Positions 12,768 to 25,459 of a DNA stretch of 50,103 bases are shown here, in pieces. The stretch lies in contig ADNK01003010.1 of assembly GCA_000320545.1 (NCBI GenBank), positions 1-50,103 on the forward strand. Direction: 5' to 3'. A model generated the notes under the pieces. It was not told the origin of the DNA. It saw only the letters and a list, made by a program, of their open reading frames with translations, and did not search any database. Origin of the DNA: Bigelowiella natans CCMP2755. Taxonomy: Eukaryota; Cercozoa; Chlorarachniophyceae. Numbering within the stretch: the first letter of the stretch is position 1; the number at the start of each line of letters is the position of its first letter. The position numbers and the translations under genes were made by a program.

Positions 12768-13821
12768 AATCATGAGTGTGAATATCGTCATGCGATAGGA
12801 AAGAGAGCGGGGGATATGAAAGGCGAAGGAAGTTAACCTGCATGTGTATTTACTTGTATGATGTCACATGTTTAAATACATTTATTTTAAAAATATATAT
12901 ATATTAAAAACATATGCTACACTTTTTAGATAGATAAATAATGCACTCTTCGATGGTTTATACTTGAAGAAACGTTTTCTTTGAATATCTCGGAGCATTG
13001 ATGTATAAGGACATATATGTATGTGTTTTCGTTTATGTTCACTTCTCAGATTGTTGCATCGAGCCATTCGCTCGAAAAGGGGGTGTGTAACATTGAAACA
13101 TCACCCAACTTAGCATTGAAATACATTCCGGCAATTACTGCTCATAGAGCCTAATTGTACAAGGGAAGAAAGAGGGGGGGGGGGGGGGGCTGATGCGTAA
13201 TTTGGCTAAAAATTATGCAATCCTTTCAATTTTTTTTAAGCATCGAAACCAACGCCAAAATATATGCGGAGATTGCAAAAGGCTACACACACAAACACAC
13301 ACACATACACAGGCCCGCCGCACGTGCAATTTAATACCTAGCTCACACGACGCATATCAGCATGCATGAATCAATATTCGCATATATATTAATCAACCGA
13401 TGAGAAAGGCGCGCTACAACAACAACAGGTATGGCTAGAGTTAAATCTTCCTTCATCAACCAAGCCCGGTAACACAAATACGCCTTAGAGTGAGCGTCGC
13501 CAAGCGATGATTCAAAACGATGAGTCCGTCATGTATCTTTAATAAAATGACTAAGAATCCGAGCGCCTCCCTCATCATCTGACGGCTTTTGAATGTGTTA
13601 GGAATGGTGGTAGGTATTCTTCCACAGAAGAAATGGCTGCTCGGCAAGCCCTTTAACTTACAGAACAACGCAGCGAGAATACAGAAGATTGTTAGCGGCT
13701 GTGTAAGGCTATCGAATCTCTCGATTATTGAGAGCGATAAGGTACGACTAATCGCCACTCGCTTTGCGCCACTCGGCTATCTAACACAGCGTGCCGCTTC
13801 ATGATTCTATTGCAATTTAAG
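12768..13821. other. Intergenic, with possible first exons of the EF-hand gene
   Basis: Follows the TAG of the upstream gene. AATAAA-like signals occur nearby but none is diagnostic. 13603-13743 holds an open plus frame (ILPQKKWLLGKPFNLQNNAA) and an overlapping alternative frame, REYRRLLAAV. The latter ends at a GTAAGG donor in the phase required by the next exon at 13822. These are candidate 5' exons for the EF-hand gene; the true start is not resolved. A G-run lies at about 13176-13189. Confidence 0.35.
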
Positions 13822-14107
13822 CTCATGGAGGTGGAGATTTGAAAGTGACGATGATGCATCATATCAGAAGGGGTCTATTGAGTTGGAGCTCGGTCGTGAG
13901 GAAAGAGAGAAATGGTAGGGAGATGATGTGAGAAATGATGCTACAGGAGGCTAGAGATATAAAGTCTTGGACTTGTGATTGTTCTCAGGATATCCCTGTT
14001 TGGCAACATCACTGATGAAGACAAATTCAAGAGGTAAAGCGGCATAAATGCGCTATTAGCGAGAATTGATCTTGGGGGTTTGTTGGTGCTGAAAATGATA
14101 CTACATG

Positions 14108-14161
<54 letters not shown>

Positions 14162-14185
14162 CCTCGGTCGTATGTGTGTAGTGTA

Positions 14186-14226
<41 letters not shown>

Positions 14227-14550
14227 GTGTGTGTATCACAGAGAGGGAGAGAGAGAGAAAGAGAGATAGAGAGAGGAGGGGAGATCATCATTGTCGTATC
14301 TGAATTTCTCTTCATCCAACCTCGACAGTCAAATTAGGGATAAACTCACTCTCCAAACTATAGAAGTTGAAGAGGCTGACTTCGAGCGAGGGTGGGTTAT
14401 TATTATTGTGCACACCATTTTATGTCCAAACTGTATTGCAATTTCTGTATATTTCTGTCTTTTGGATTGATTTGTAATTCTTCAGTATTCCCCCCCGCCT
14501 TTCCCCCTCTAGCTCACTTTGACTGACAGCGTTACGTACACACACCACAC

Positions 14551-14581
<31 letters not shown>

Positions 14582-15871
14582 TACCCACATAGGTACAAAT
14601 TCCTGAGCAGCAAGGATTTCAAGCTTGAAATCCCTTGCCAAATCGTGATGCTATACAGAAACAAGTGAGAGCGCAGCTGCTTGCAAGCGTCACCCCTTTC
14701 ACGATAATCTCCTTCCTAGGCTACTGCAATTTCAATTTACCCATTTTATTACCCTAAGCCATGTAATCTCATCACAATCTCATCACGATCATGATCGCAA
14801 TGTTCTTTCTGCGTATTTGTTTGGTATTCTCCAACAGACATAACGACGTGCTGCTCCACAGCGAGCCCATCAGTGTAGTCAAGCACAAGCCAACGACATT
14901 CTCGTATGAGGCCCCTGGAGCGCGGGAATTACTCGATGAATCACAAACTTCCTATTTCAGTCTACTCACCACTCTTGTAAGGAGAAGCACGAACCGATAA
15001 TAATAATGGTGGTGGTGGTGATGATGATGATGATGATAATGATATCGTCTCTACTTCAGATACTCTTCCCTCCTCTCCAATACGTCGTTGTTGTTTTTTA
15101 ATTCAATGCATGGTCCTTCGGTTTCAAAGGAAAGCTGGAACGTGGAGATCCCACAGGAGTCAAAGGGATTTCGAGATAAGGCGAAGGTAAAACCTACACC
15201 GCATATAAAAAGAAGGGGGGCGGGGGTTGGTATAGCATGGCTGAAAAGATTGCAATGACAACGACTGGGGTTTCAAGACAAGTGTATGTGTACATGCAAA
15301 CAAAATCGCTCCTGAGACATCTCTGCTATGTACTTCTTGCTCCTTCAGCTTTTGTTGAAGAAACGGTTGCAACTGATGGGCCTTTGGAACCCTACAGTGA
15401 GGATGCTGGACATGTACGTCGTTTGTGACTGATGCAGCTACATCCAATAGAGCAACTTCGTGGTCGCTCCCTCCCCCCCCCCCCTCCAGCGACTTAACTA
15501 TGCAAGCTTCCCAGTGCCGTTTGTGTAATCTCTTCACTGTGAATGTAGCTTCTTCTCTCACTTATATACTTTTACGTGAATGTCTTTTCGAACGATAGTT
15601 CGGTAGAATGGCCGGAGGCCGCGGAGTCAGAGGTGAACGTTTTCTTTCTCCATTCTCTACATCTCGCATACACCCAACAGCAGCAATACGTGTACGTACA
15701 TGCTGAAACAAACGGAACACAGTTTCAAGTCTATTTCAACATGAGAATCTCGCGGTCTCAATAATCATCTCAAGCTGCAAGCTCAATATATGTCGATTTG
15801 ATGCAGGCTTCTAATCCATGCCAGTGGGTAAATCAGCATAGGCCAAATCATGCGAGGTAGTAGCCATTTCG

Positions 15872-15909
<38 letters not shown>

Positions 15910-16199
15910 TATAAGACAAAGTAATATAGTAGTCTTACGCAGGAGATTATGACGATATTTTTTGGGTGTATAGACTTATAATTTGTTTTAAAATGTGTTA
16001 TTTTTTTGATTTTACGTCGCCGCTTAGATACATACAGCCTCTCGAGTATTCTACGGTGCCAGGCCTCAAGCCTTTTCGGGAGGAAGTGTAATGATAAACA
16101 ATCGACAGAGTATATATCATATATATAATAAATATATGTGGCATTCAAAGCTTGCAGATTCGGTCACCCCCCCCCCCTCCCTCTTTTTTACAACTCTCC

Positions 16200-16251
<52 letters not shown>

Positions 16252-16651
16252 TTATCTCTTTATCTCTCTCCCTCCCTCTCACTCTCACTCCTCATCAATC
16301 TTATTAATTTTCTCTTGACATCTAACTACTAATTTTAATTGCACCCCCTTGTAATAAAACAGCTAGCAATCTAATGGGTTCTTGGAACCAACGCTAATTT
16401 CTCGTTGAATTATCAATGTCTGCATTTTGATGATGATTTCTAGGTACAGTGATTTCATAGCAGAATGCAGTGGAGATTCAGGGCTATTGACGGCTGATGG
16501 AGCGACGAAGTTGATCCAGAAGTATAAGAATTACACGCAGCGTCGAGGTACATAAAAATACTCGCTAGCATTCTTCTGAACATGATCTGCGAAGATTCAT
16601 ACAAACACTGTGCTATGAATGTGTGTATGCGCTTAGGCATGTGTGTGTGTA

Positions 16652-16727
<76 letters not shown>

Positions 16728-17376
16728 GGAGAGAGGGGGGGGGGAGGGGGAGGGGGGGGTTAGTGTCAGGTACAGATATAGCTGTAGGTGTAAATATAAG
16801 CGATGTAAAGCACAAACTATTGCATTGAGTTATGACACACATAATATTTAGATCGAGTGAAAAAGTTCAATTGGAAGGACACAAGTAAGAAATACACACA
16901 CAAACACAAATAAAAGCCGGGTCAACGAAGAAGGAGATTTATCTATGAAGATGTAGCTGTAGTCCTTCCGCGGAGTAATGACGTCACCGATACGGAGTAT
17001 TGCATTATGATTACTATGCGCACAGAGAAAGAGAGAGACATAGAAATAGAGAGAGGGGGGATGGGGGAGAGAAGAAGGAGGGGAGGAGGCGGACCTGCAC
17101 ATGCCCACGCACGTAGCAGGTCAACTCTTAGATATTTCATCATTTTCTTAACCGTCACACAGGCATTGACGAAGGCACAACGCTGATGAAGGCAGCGGAC
17201 ATAAACAACGACAACCTCTTGGATTTCGCCGAGTTTTTCCACTTCATCTGTTGCCTCCCCGACTGCGACAAGCTGTTTATCTTTGATGATGGTAGGGTTT
17301 GATTCACATGTTTTCTTCCATGTTTTGGGGGTCTAAATCCCACAGATTGTATATTTTTTTTGAACTGATATTTATT

Positions 17377-17421
<45 letters not shown>

Positions 17422-17727
17422 CTCTCGCTCTCTCTTCCTATGTGTGTGTGTGCGCGTGTTCGATGTGCTTCGCGTTTTTGCTCTTATTCTTAGCTAAATG
17501 TACTCGTATAGTTGAATGGTTGGTACCGCTATATCCAGGTGTACCTAGAAGGTGGAGGGACTCTGATTGGACAGCAAAACAGGATTCCAAACCGATTTTG
17601 TGCTACGGGTAGTAGCTCGTTTGGTTATTCGCAGCAAATTTTTGGTGTGCTGCTGATTATGTGCTTTACGTGGGATGCTGTGTATGCATATGAGAGGGTA
17701 TTCAAGCTAGGACAACATATATGTTTA

Positions 17728-17765
<38 letters not shown>

Positions 17766-18841
17766 CTGATACGTGTGTGAAAATTCAATAGATTCACATA
17801 CATTTAACGGATTATGTATCCACGCAGATATAAGATTTACGCGGTGAAGTACCTGAAGAATCTGAACTTGGTGTCGCAACTTCGGCTGTGGTCTTTGTCG
17901 CAGATCGGTTTTGGAGGTCAAACAGCAGCACCTAATTTACCTACGTGTAGTTTGTTGCTACTTTCCATCTTCACGTTGACTTTCGCGTATGCAGATACTT
18001 TGTTTTTACTCACGCGCACCCACAGCCTCTTTCTCATCTCTCCGCAAAGGAAATGTGAGTATGATGAACTTGCCTTGTTCTTTGAATATGCAAGGGATGC
18101 GATTTGTCGTCGGAGCACGAAGGGACACGAATGGAGTGTATAAGTAAGACTCAATTATGACCTCACTTAAACAATAATTGCATCGCCCTGCGGCACGGCA
18201 AATCACAGGACAGAGTCATTTCTGTTGTCTCTGGCAGCGTATTTGAGCACCATGTTTATAAGAGTGCGAAGATTTGATGGTGCAGATCAAAGAGAGAAAA
18301 GAGTGATAAAATAGTGGGGAAGATTAATCTACCTCACCATGTGTAGTCCTGCAGATGTTCATTGACTGATGTAACTCAAGAATTCGCACCGTCGTTAATG
18401 ATAAAATTTTGCAGAATCTATGGCACCAAACATTACGGCCTTCGATACAACATGCCAAACACGGACTTTTTCATCGAGCGCATATCCTTGTCGCGTTTCA
18501 ATAGGGAGCAACACGGGAGAGGGCTGAAGCCACAGTCATCTCGTATGCTTGATGGAGTTTGGACATGGGCTCTCGTAAAGTATAATGATGATCCGACAGA
18601 AGGAGTGTCAAGTGACGATGACGACAAAAACGAGCAGGGAAGAAGGTTTCTGTTCGGGAAAACAAAGCGCAGGGATGATGAAAGAGGAAGTTTGATTGAT
18701 GAAAGTGGAAGTTTCGATGTGATTTATCAGACGGTAGGCCGTGAGCCTAAGGACCAGCTACGTCCGCCGCGTTTATGGGACAACATGGAGATTGGCTTTG
18801 CTGTTAACTTTGAACCGAGCGTGGAAGATGAGTTCCTGTAG
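13822..18841 (+). CDS. EF-hand protein of unknown function
   Basis: Exons: 13822-13914, 13989-14033, 14329-14391, 14593-14664, 14838-14976, 15130-15186, 15349-15413, 15599-15632, 15807-15856, 16028-16085, then 16444-16547, 17163-17291, 17539-17608, 17828-17916, 17995-18054, 18095-18143, 18415-18841 (TAG). All junctions close in phase except 16085/16444, where a small exon is probably missing. The 17163-17291 exon contains one canonical EF-hand loop, DINNDNLLDFAE, preceded by a helix (DEGTTLMKAA) and a likely partner helix in the previous exon (LTADGATKLIQKYK), so calcium binding is likely. The C-terminal third alternates short strand-like segments (GMRFVVGARR-type, YGTKHYGLRYNMP, GVWTWALVKY) with an acidic insert, and ends FAVNFEPSVEDEFL. 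About 534 residues are visible. I know no family with this combination. Gene structure is fairly sure; role is unknown. Confidence 0.6.
14111..14281. repeat. CT / GT / GA compound microsatellite
   Basis: A (CT)n block, then (GT)n, then a GA-rich block, inside an intron of the EF-hand gene. The CT block and the downstream GA block are reverse complementary and could fold back on each other. Confidence 0.9.
16206..16250. repeat. (CT)n microsatellite
   Basis: Long CT repeat in the unresolved 16086-16443 intron of the EF-hand gene. Minus-strand frames give Glu/Arg runs and are not coding. Confidence 0.9.
16642..16760. repeat. GT / GA / G-run compound microsatellite
   Basis: (GT)n followed directly by (GA)n and then G-rich sequence, within the intron between exons 16444-16547 and 17163-17291. 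Simple-sequence DNA only. Confidence 0.9.
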
Positions 18842-20016
18842 TAGCTGACTGGATAGTTTGCGAATTATCACCGTCTCATTTCGATCATGCATGATCTGAC
18901 CATAGCACTGCGAATACACGGAAGGATTTGCTTCTTCCAGTGGGCGGCACGTGCATGTGTGCTTTGATGAAGATTGTGCAACTATTAAGATAGAAAAGTG
19001 AGTTAATTGCATGCTACTTGGCATGGCTAAGTAGCATTTGTCACATGACACGCAGATCGGATGTTGTTACAAAACCACCCTGCAAAATGTACCTGTTTGT
19101 GTTTCACAATTTTTTGATGTCATCATCGTGCATGATCGAACACGATGTGGGTAACCATGGCCACGTAGCATGCTAGCAACCTGATGAATTGGTCCACTAT
19201 AAAAAACAGAAATCTTCTTTCGCATCCCTGCTTTATTCTAGCATTGTGCGCTTTATGAACACAAAACAAGTACGCGCTCGTGCATAGCTACGAGTCGTTG
19301 GATTCGCTTTTGGTTTGGAGCGCTCATTGCGGTTGGGTGTGCTGAAGTGTGTTGAAGTGCAACAAATGTTGGCGTAGCGTGCTATGTGGTGGTCTAGGCG
19401 ATTATTAATGAAACCAATGGACATTAGCTAAATTTTTGTCATGAGTGACACGTGCTATAGCATACGTGTTTTTCTTTATCGATGATTGAAAGGCTCCGCA
19501 TTTGTTTATTTCGTCGATCGTCTATCGTTGACTGCGTGCAAGCGTGCGTGTACACGCACGTGCAATGTGTGCGTTGCGAGGCAGATAGAGTCATCGTACG
19601 TAAGTTTTTCAATCCTCAGATTTTTGGTTACACTCTGCATGATACATTACAAAGACTACAACGCAATTTAACGTAATAAGCGAATATCTTTAGCAAACTA
19701 CGGGGTAGCAATGGCGGCAGGAAAAGTACAACCAGAGAACAGATTGGCACGAATCTTCACGTATTTAGAGCTTTGTTAGAGTGAAAACCGACTTAATGCA
19801 CATCATGATCGAGGGATCATGCATCGGCTGCTGTACTACGAGTTTCTGTTTTGTACACAATTTCTAATGCAGCACTAGGAATTTAAGAAGTGTCTACCAT
19901 TATCTCAAGGCCTCAATTTGCTCTAATAAATGTACATATGTATATATAACCCTGTGATTCCACTGCAAATGTCCAGAATTATGTTGCGGTTGTGCTTCGG
20001 CCTATCTCCTTATCCT
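18842..20016. other. Convergent intergenic spacer
   Basis: Lies between the 3' ends of the EF-hand gene (+) and the TraB gene (-). It is unusually free of microsatellites compared with the rest of the window, and rich in TGCATG, GCTAGC and CGTGCG-type words (for example about 19140-19180 and 19540-19580), resembling the spacers at 27180-28250, 33240-33540 and 45480-45800. No exon with convincing splice sites is seen. Confidence 0.5.
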
Positions 20017-21036
20017 TCACGGCGTCATAGTCCCCTCGTTCGTTCTCATATCACCCTCTTCGCCTGCAAGGAGCTTTGCGACCCCATTACAGTGAGCCAT
20101 TCCCAGTACAGCCACCACCGTTTGCTCATCTTTGGCGTTCAAACATGCCTCTCGGATAGACCCCGCCAAAACTTCATCTCTTTCCTGCAGCAACACAACC
20201 AGGATTGTACGCGCTAAGATTAGGTACACTGCAAAGTTAAACACAAGGAACAGGGCTGTCAGGGCCGAATTCAGCTGCATGGCAATCTGAGCTGCAAGCT
20301 GTGCTTCGCCTCCGCCGATAGAAGCGATACTGGCTCCTCCGGTGTTTCCTACATCCAAACTGAGGAAGTTGAACAGGCCGACAAGCCCAAGGGCAAATAA
20401 TGGGTTCTTGAGGAAAAACGCGGCAGGATACCGCACGAAAGTGATTGGCAGTCCAAGCAAGAGCACAGGGTCTAGAAGGTCAAGCACTGAAAGAGATGGA
20501 ACGCCCTTCCCAGATTTATTGGAGAAGAATTTATAGAAGTCTGCGGTTATCTCTGGCCAGCCTTTAAGGGGTGATAGTATGTCCAAGGCCGTTTTCTTCA
20601 TCATGTTCTTCGCTCCTCCAACAATATTAGAGATCTTCTCATCCCCCAAGATAACTTCGACATTATTGTCTCTTGCCACATCAGCAGCACCTTGCATCTC
20701 GTTGTCAAGGAGCTTACGCCGCGGCGAGTATCGTGGCTGCTTCGACTCCATGCTCTTCCATCGTTTGTCACACATCTCAATAACGACGGAGGAGAGACTG
20801 TTCTCCTCCCCAAGCTTCTTAACGACGTTCTCTGCCTTTTTTATTGACACGGGATTGTAGTGCATCGTCCCCACTAGCACCACATTTTTGCCTGACTGCC
20901 TTTCCCTGAATTGCAGCACCTGCCTCTCAGCCAAGCAGCCACTGGGAAGCAGCATAGTCAACCATAGGATCGAGCTGGCCAATGCGACCACACTCCCACG
21001 CCTTCCTTGTCCTCCCAAAGGGGTGAGATTCATCAA
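20017..21036 (-). CDS. TraB/PrgY-family membrane protein, single exon
   Basis: A 339-residue open frame without introns. TraB-family hallmarks are present: an N-terminal strand with GTMHYNPVS (residues about 56-64), a Glu-Arg-Asp helix start (ERDEVLAGSI, about 289) and a terminal strand VAVLGMAHCNGVAKLL (about 310-325). TraB-domain proteins are thought to be metal-dependent hydrolase-like or regulatory membrane proteins; the eukaryotic ones are poorly characterised. Residues about 14-36 form a signal peptide (VVALASSILWLTMLL then SGCLA), and two or three hydrophobic segments lie between residues about 180 and 285, so it is probably a membrane protein of the secretory or plastid route. It is the only single-exon gene recognised in the window. 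The first ATG pair at 21036 fits the signal peptide. Family fairly sure; location and activity inferred. Confidence 0.78.
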   Translation of the reverse strand: MMNLTPLGGQGRRGSVVALASSILWLTMLLPSGCLAERQVLQFRERQSGKNVVLVGTMHYNPVSIKKAENVVKKLGEENSLSSVVIEMCDKRWKSMESKQPRYSPRRKLLDNEMQGAADVARDNNVEVILGDEKISNIVGGAKNMMKKTALDILSPLKGWPEITADFYKFFSNKSGKGVPSLSVLDLLDPVLLLGLPITFVRYPAAFFLKNPLFALGLVGLFNFLSLDVGNTGGASIASIGGGEAQLAAQIAMQLNSALTALFLVFNFAVYLILARTILVVLLQERDEVLAGSIREACLNAKDEQTVVAVLGMAHCNGVAKLLAGEEGDMRTNEGTMTP

Positions 21037-21382
21037 ATATTTCTCGACGACGACGCCTCTGACGTGTCTCAGGCCCCCTAACTATGAAGTTGCTCGTGGC
21101 CACGTGCACGTGTAGGCTCCGCAGTCGGGGGGGTTAAGTGGAGAGCTCCCCGAAGTCGTAGGGATCGAAACAGCATCCATTTTATTCAAATAAGATTCAA
21201 ACGCAATTGGATTTCAACCATGAGAAAAAGCAAGTCGCAGAGATAAATACGAGAGGGAATTGCGTTTTACATCCTTGCGACAACTAAACTGCTGGGATTT
21301 TCTTGTATCTCTGGAGAATCTCTGGACTACGTCTCGTCGACATTCCTCGAGATTCTTCGTCCTCAAGGAGGAGGAGGAGGAG

Positions 21383-21414
<32 letters not shown>

Positions 21415-23581
21415 TGACGTCGAAATCACCACTTCAAACACGGTTCAGACACCTCGTAGCTTGGGTGCGAAGCAAGACCATCTCTGTGGTGCCGGCTAGG
21501 AGGTCTTCACGGTTGGGCTTAACTCTCAAAAATACGAAATGACGAGCAAACACGATTGCTTCAATGTTTTTGTGCAGGATTGCGTTGTATCTAGCAGCCG
21601 GTCTCGTTTTATTGACAGTGTTCATCCATCTCAAGCTTAATGACATCCCAAGGTGAAGAAATATCCACTCGATGAAGACGTTTCTCTGTCTAGAGATGCA
21701 ACGTAAAACTGTTGGGCAGCGAGCTATGTCTTCATAACGCAAACGCCATTCTCATGAAAGAAGAGCTGTGCATGACTTCTTGATCATTGGACAGCTTTCA
21801 TTGGGGCATTTCCGTGGATTTAAAGGAATTTCCCAAGGGGTGGCTCAACATCAATACCTCTAGGATTTCGGTTGGCGGACATTCAAATTCGGTAGTAGGC
21901 GAGTTGTTGCCGCACAATTTAGCACCTACCCTCACTAAGTCAGCATTCAATCTATAATTTAGTATCTAGGATACCGAAAGGAGTATCTTGACTCGTGTGA
22001 TTCTCCCTTAATTTTAGGCTGACTTCGCACACCAGTTGCACGTGGCCTTCTCAAAGTTGTTGTTTTGTTTATGAGGATATGTGGGAAAATGAGTAGGAGG
22101 GCAGCAAAGTGAATGGCAGGAACATTTCCACCAACACGACACGAGATTTTCAACTATGATTAGGATACATGCATTGATTTTCGCATTGATTATCTCGTGA
22201 AATTGCGCTCTGTCCTAAAGAACCATCTCTGGGGTGTGCATGTTTGCTGGGGCTCCTTATCATTGTGCCGTCACACGATTTGCAGGTCATCACAATTATT
22301 CTCGCATTTAGGTGTTAGTGGTAGGCATGAAACGCATTGTTCGAATAGCTACGATATATAGAGTGTGTTTATGCTAGACTATGGAGCGTGTCTTAGTGGT
22401 TTCTCTTCTACTATTGATTCATTACCCTTTTTTGTGCTTATAATTCTTACCAAAACAACAATAGCCGACACCCTAATTGACGAAGCAGGAGGTAGTAGAT
22501 AAGAGAAGCGGCTCAAAGGAGAGCAACCTAGCATGATTTTTAAATATTTTTTGTAATGATAGTTTTAGTCCTCACGCAATCAAAGATTTGTGAGGCAGCA
22601 ATTTAAAGAAGTAAATTAGCAATGGCTTTGAGTATTTCCAACGATAGACCTCATGAAGTTGTCGTAGCCGCCATGTACACCTATGATTATCAGTAGCTTC
22701 GAGCTACCAATTCCTGCATTGTTTGATGGTATGAGGAGTGAGCTATATCGGGCTGTCAGATCTTATTAATATCAAATAATATATTATGCTCATTCAATTC
22801 AACTAAAGGCGCAAGAGGATCCGTGCCCTTCTGTGAAGGGTGTCCTATCGGGAAGACGCTTATGTAAATACCAACAACACAAACACAAGCACACACACCT
22901 GCACAAACACACAACAGCCAACATGCACTCGTGATGATACATGTCTTTATATAGTAACGTACACTGTACTCATTCTGTTCCCCGCCATGGGCTCAATAAT
23001 GACACAATCATCCTATAAAACTGGACGTCGCTATTTTGAGATATTCCTAGTGTTGCTACAGCAATGTGGAATAGTTTTAATTCCGACAGTACTTGCTCTG
23101 TTGAAGAAATCCATCAGAATTCTCTACTATATGCGATTATTATGCTTTTGTAACGATGATGACCGCTCCTATCCTCCTCCTTCACGTGGTTATTTCAGGT
23201 TATCATTCTTTCGCCCCCCCCCCCCCTCCCCCTCCCCCCGCTTAGATACGACAAGTGCAAATCAAAACCATGGGCTGTAGATGTGGGAATGCTGGTAGGA
23301 GCAGTGAAGAGGATATTTGCACTAAGAATAACGATGGGGGGGAGGGGGAGGGGGAGAGGTACAAAATAATCGAAGAGTGACGGTGATGACATTTTGAAGA
23401 CATAACTTACCAAGGAAGCTATTTGACGAGCCTGTGTGCGTGTGTACTTTTTCATAAGCGGCTATGTGATTTTTGATTTGTTTTAACGCTCTAGCTCTTA
23501 CAAGAGCCCTGAAGAATAATACGAATAGCAACACATTCAATCACTGCGTGATGGCCATTTAATACCAATAAAAAGCCACAT
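21037..23581. other. Intergenic region, nothing firmly coding
   Basis: Contains a GAG/GGA tract (about 21367-21413), which generates Glu- or Ser-rich spurious frames, and a C-run and a G-run around 23214-23240 and 23335-23358. An open plus frame at 22987-23140 has a hydrophobic stretch (FLVLLQQCGIVLIPTVLALL) after a start-like ATG, but no splice partner is found. The remainder shows no supported feature. Confidence 0.4.
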
Positions 23582-24196
23582 ATGACGTTTCAATCCCATA
23601 TTCCTTTGCATGGGTTCATGCGGCGCAAATGGTGGAAATATACCGTTGGAATGTCATCATCACCATCGTCATCGCCCTCGTCATCCAATCACCTTCGTGA
23701 TGAACACCATACCGAAGCCAGATTATCCGAGGTACCGGCAATAACACCGAGATGTTACTTACCATTTCAAAATCCAATGAATAATCACTGTTTACCGTGA
23801 GAAGAACACACAGCGTACATGAATTAGGCTCTTTTCCAATGCCCTGTAGACTACGATTTTCCGCAAATACACTCTCACAATGAAAGTAGTGTTTGGTGAA
23901 TCTACTCTTATATGTTGTTTCAAGGCGTGTTTGTAGAGAGCGAGGGGTGCCAAATGATGGCTGCTTGGACGAGTATTATCGATATTTAACATCATCTATA
24001 GCATATAGTTTGCTGCTGTTGTTGCTGCTGCTGCAGGTGGTGGCGGTGGTGATGATGATAAGGGTGGTATACGTAGTAGCGATGATGATATATGTGAGCT
24101 GAATGTAAGAAAGCAGAGCTTAAGAATTCACCAACATCAACACCAAAATAATATATCTATACACATATATGAAAAAATACACACACACACCACATA

Positions 24197-24242
<46 letters not shown>

Positions 24243-24345
24243 TCGTACGATAGCGTCGATAACCTCCGAAAGCCTCACCAGCGAGTATACCTACAACGTG
24301 GGCTGCGTGACAAGTGCTATCTTAGCGGTGATGATGACGACGACA

Positions 24346-24376
<31 letters not shown>

Positions 24377-24488
24377 CGATGCGTTTGAGAGCATCGGCGG
24401 TGAGACTTCGATCGTGAGGAGGATAGAGAACCTTAGAGGACTTTACTTTTTTAAAAGAAAGCATTCATAAGGATTCTCAAAATTATGA

Positions 24489-24519
<31 letters not shown>

Positions 24520-25198
24520 GTGTGTGTGTATGTGTGTGTGTGTGTGTTCCTTCCTCTCGCAATGTGACAGTTATGTTCTAAATTTCTCTCAATACAATAC
24601 GATAGTTACGTTTTGAATTCCTCTCAATACATTGCAGGCAGTGTGGCGAATGTACATGCTTTTTACGCACAAATGATGGACGATCCTGGGAATCAGGTTT
24701 GCATCATTCAGACGCACTTCTCGTCCAATGTAGTATCTACAGTTCTCTCTGGGTTTTATCATTATCTTTCCTCCCCCTCACTCATACTCGTCCTCTTCCT
24801 CTTCATACCTTCCGCTGTCTTCTCACAGATTTTGTTTAATAACTCTCTCGATCTACCCCATACCATACCAAAGCCAGGAATGTTCAAGGTTAGGTTTTTT
24901 AAAAAAATGTTTTTAAGGAAGAGAGGAGTACAAAGATGGTGTTGGTGGTGGTGATGATGATGATGATTCGATGAATCGACGATCCTCTCTCCCTGTTAGC
25001 TGTTTGTAACATGTTCATTTGATAAAAGCCTCTCATCCGTCTGAGTCATAACTCACTGGCACTTGTATTAGAGTTTATTTTGCTCAAATGTGTCTCTGTT
25101 TATGGTCAAAAGTCACAAGCAAGGATTTCTATGAGTTGGGCTCTGAGAGTGTGTTTGTTTGCGCAGATGATACGCATATATGAACAACATATTTATAT

Positions 25199-25242
<44 letters not shown>

Positions 25243-25404
25243 TCTTAGGAGGCCATGGCTTATGATGGACCAGGTACAAAAGCAGAGGAAAAGAAGAAGA
25301 AAAGGAATAATATTATATAATTGATAAACAAGCCCTTGCAATAATCATTACTATGTCGTCCATAAGCTGCGAAGGGGGGTGCTATTGCTCCCAACAGCAC
25401 CTGT

Positions 25405-25459
<55 letters not shown>

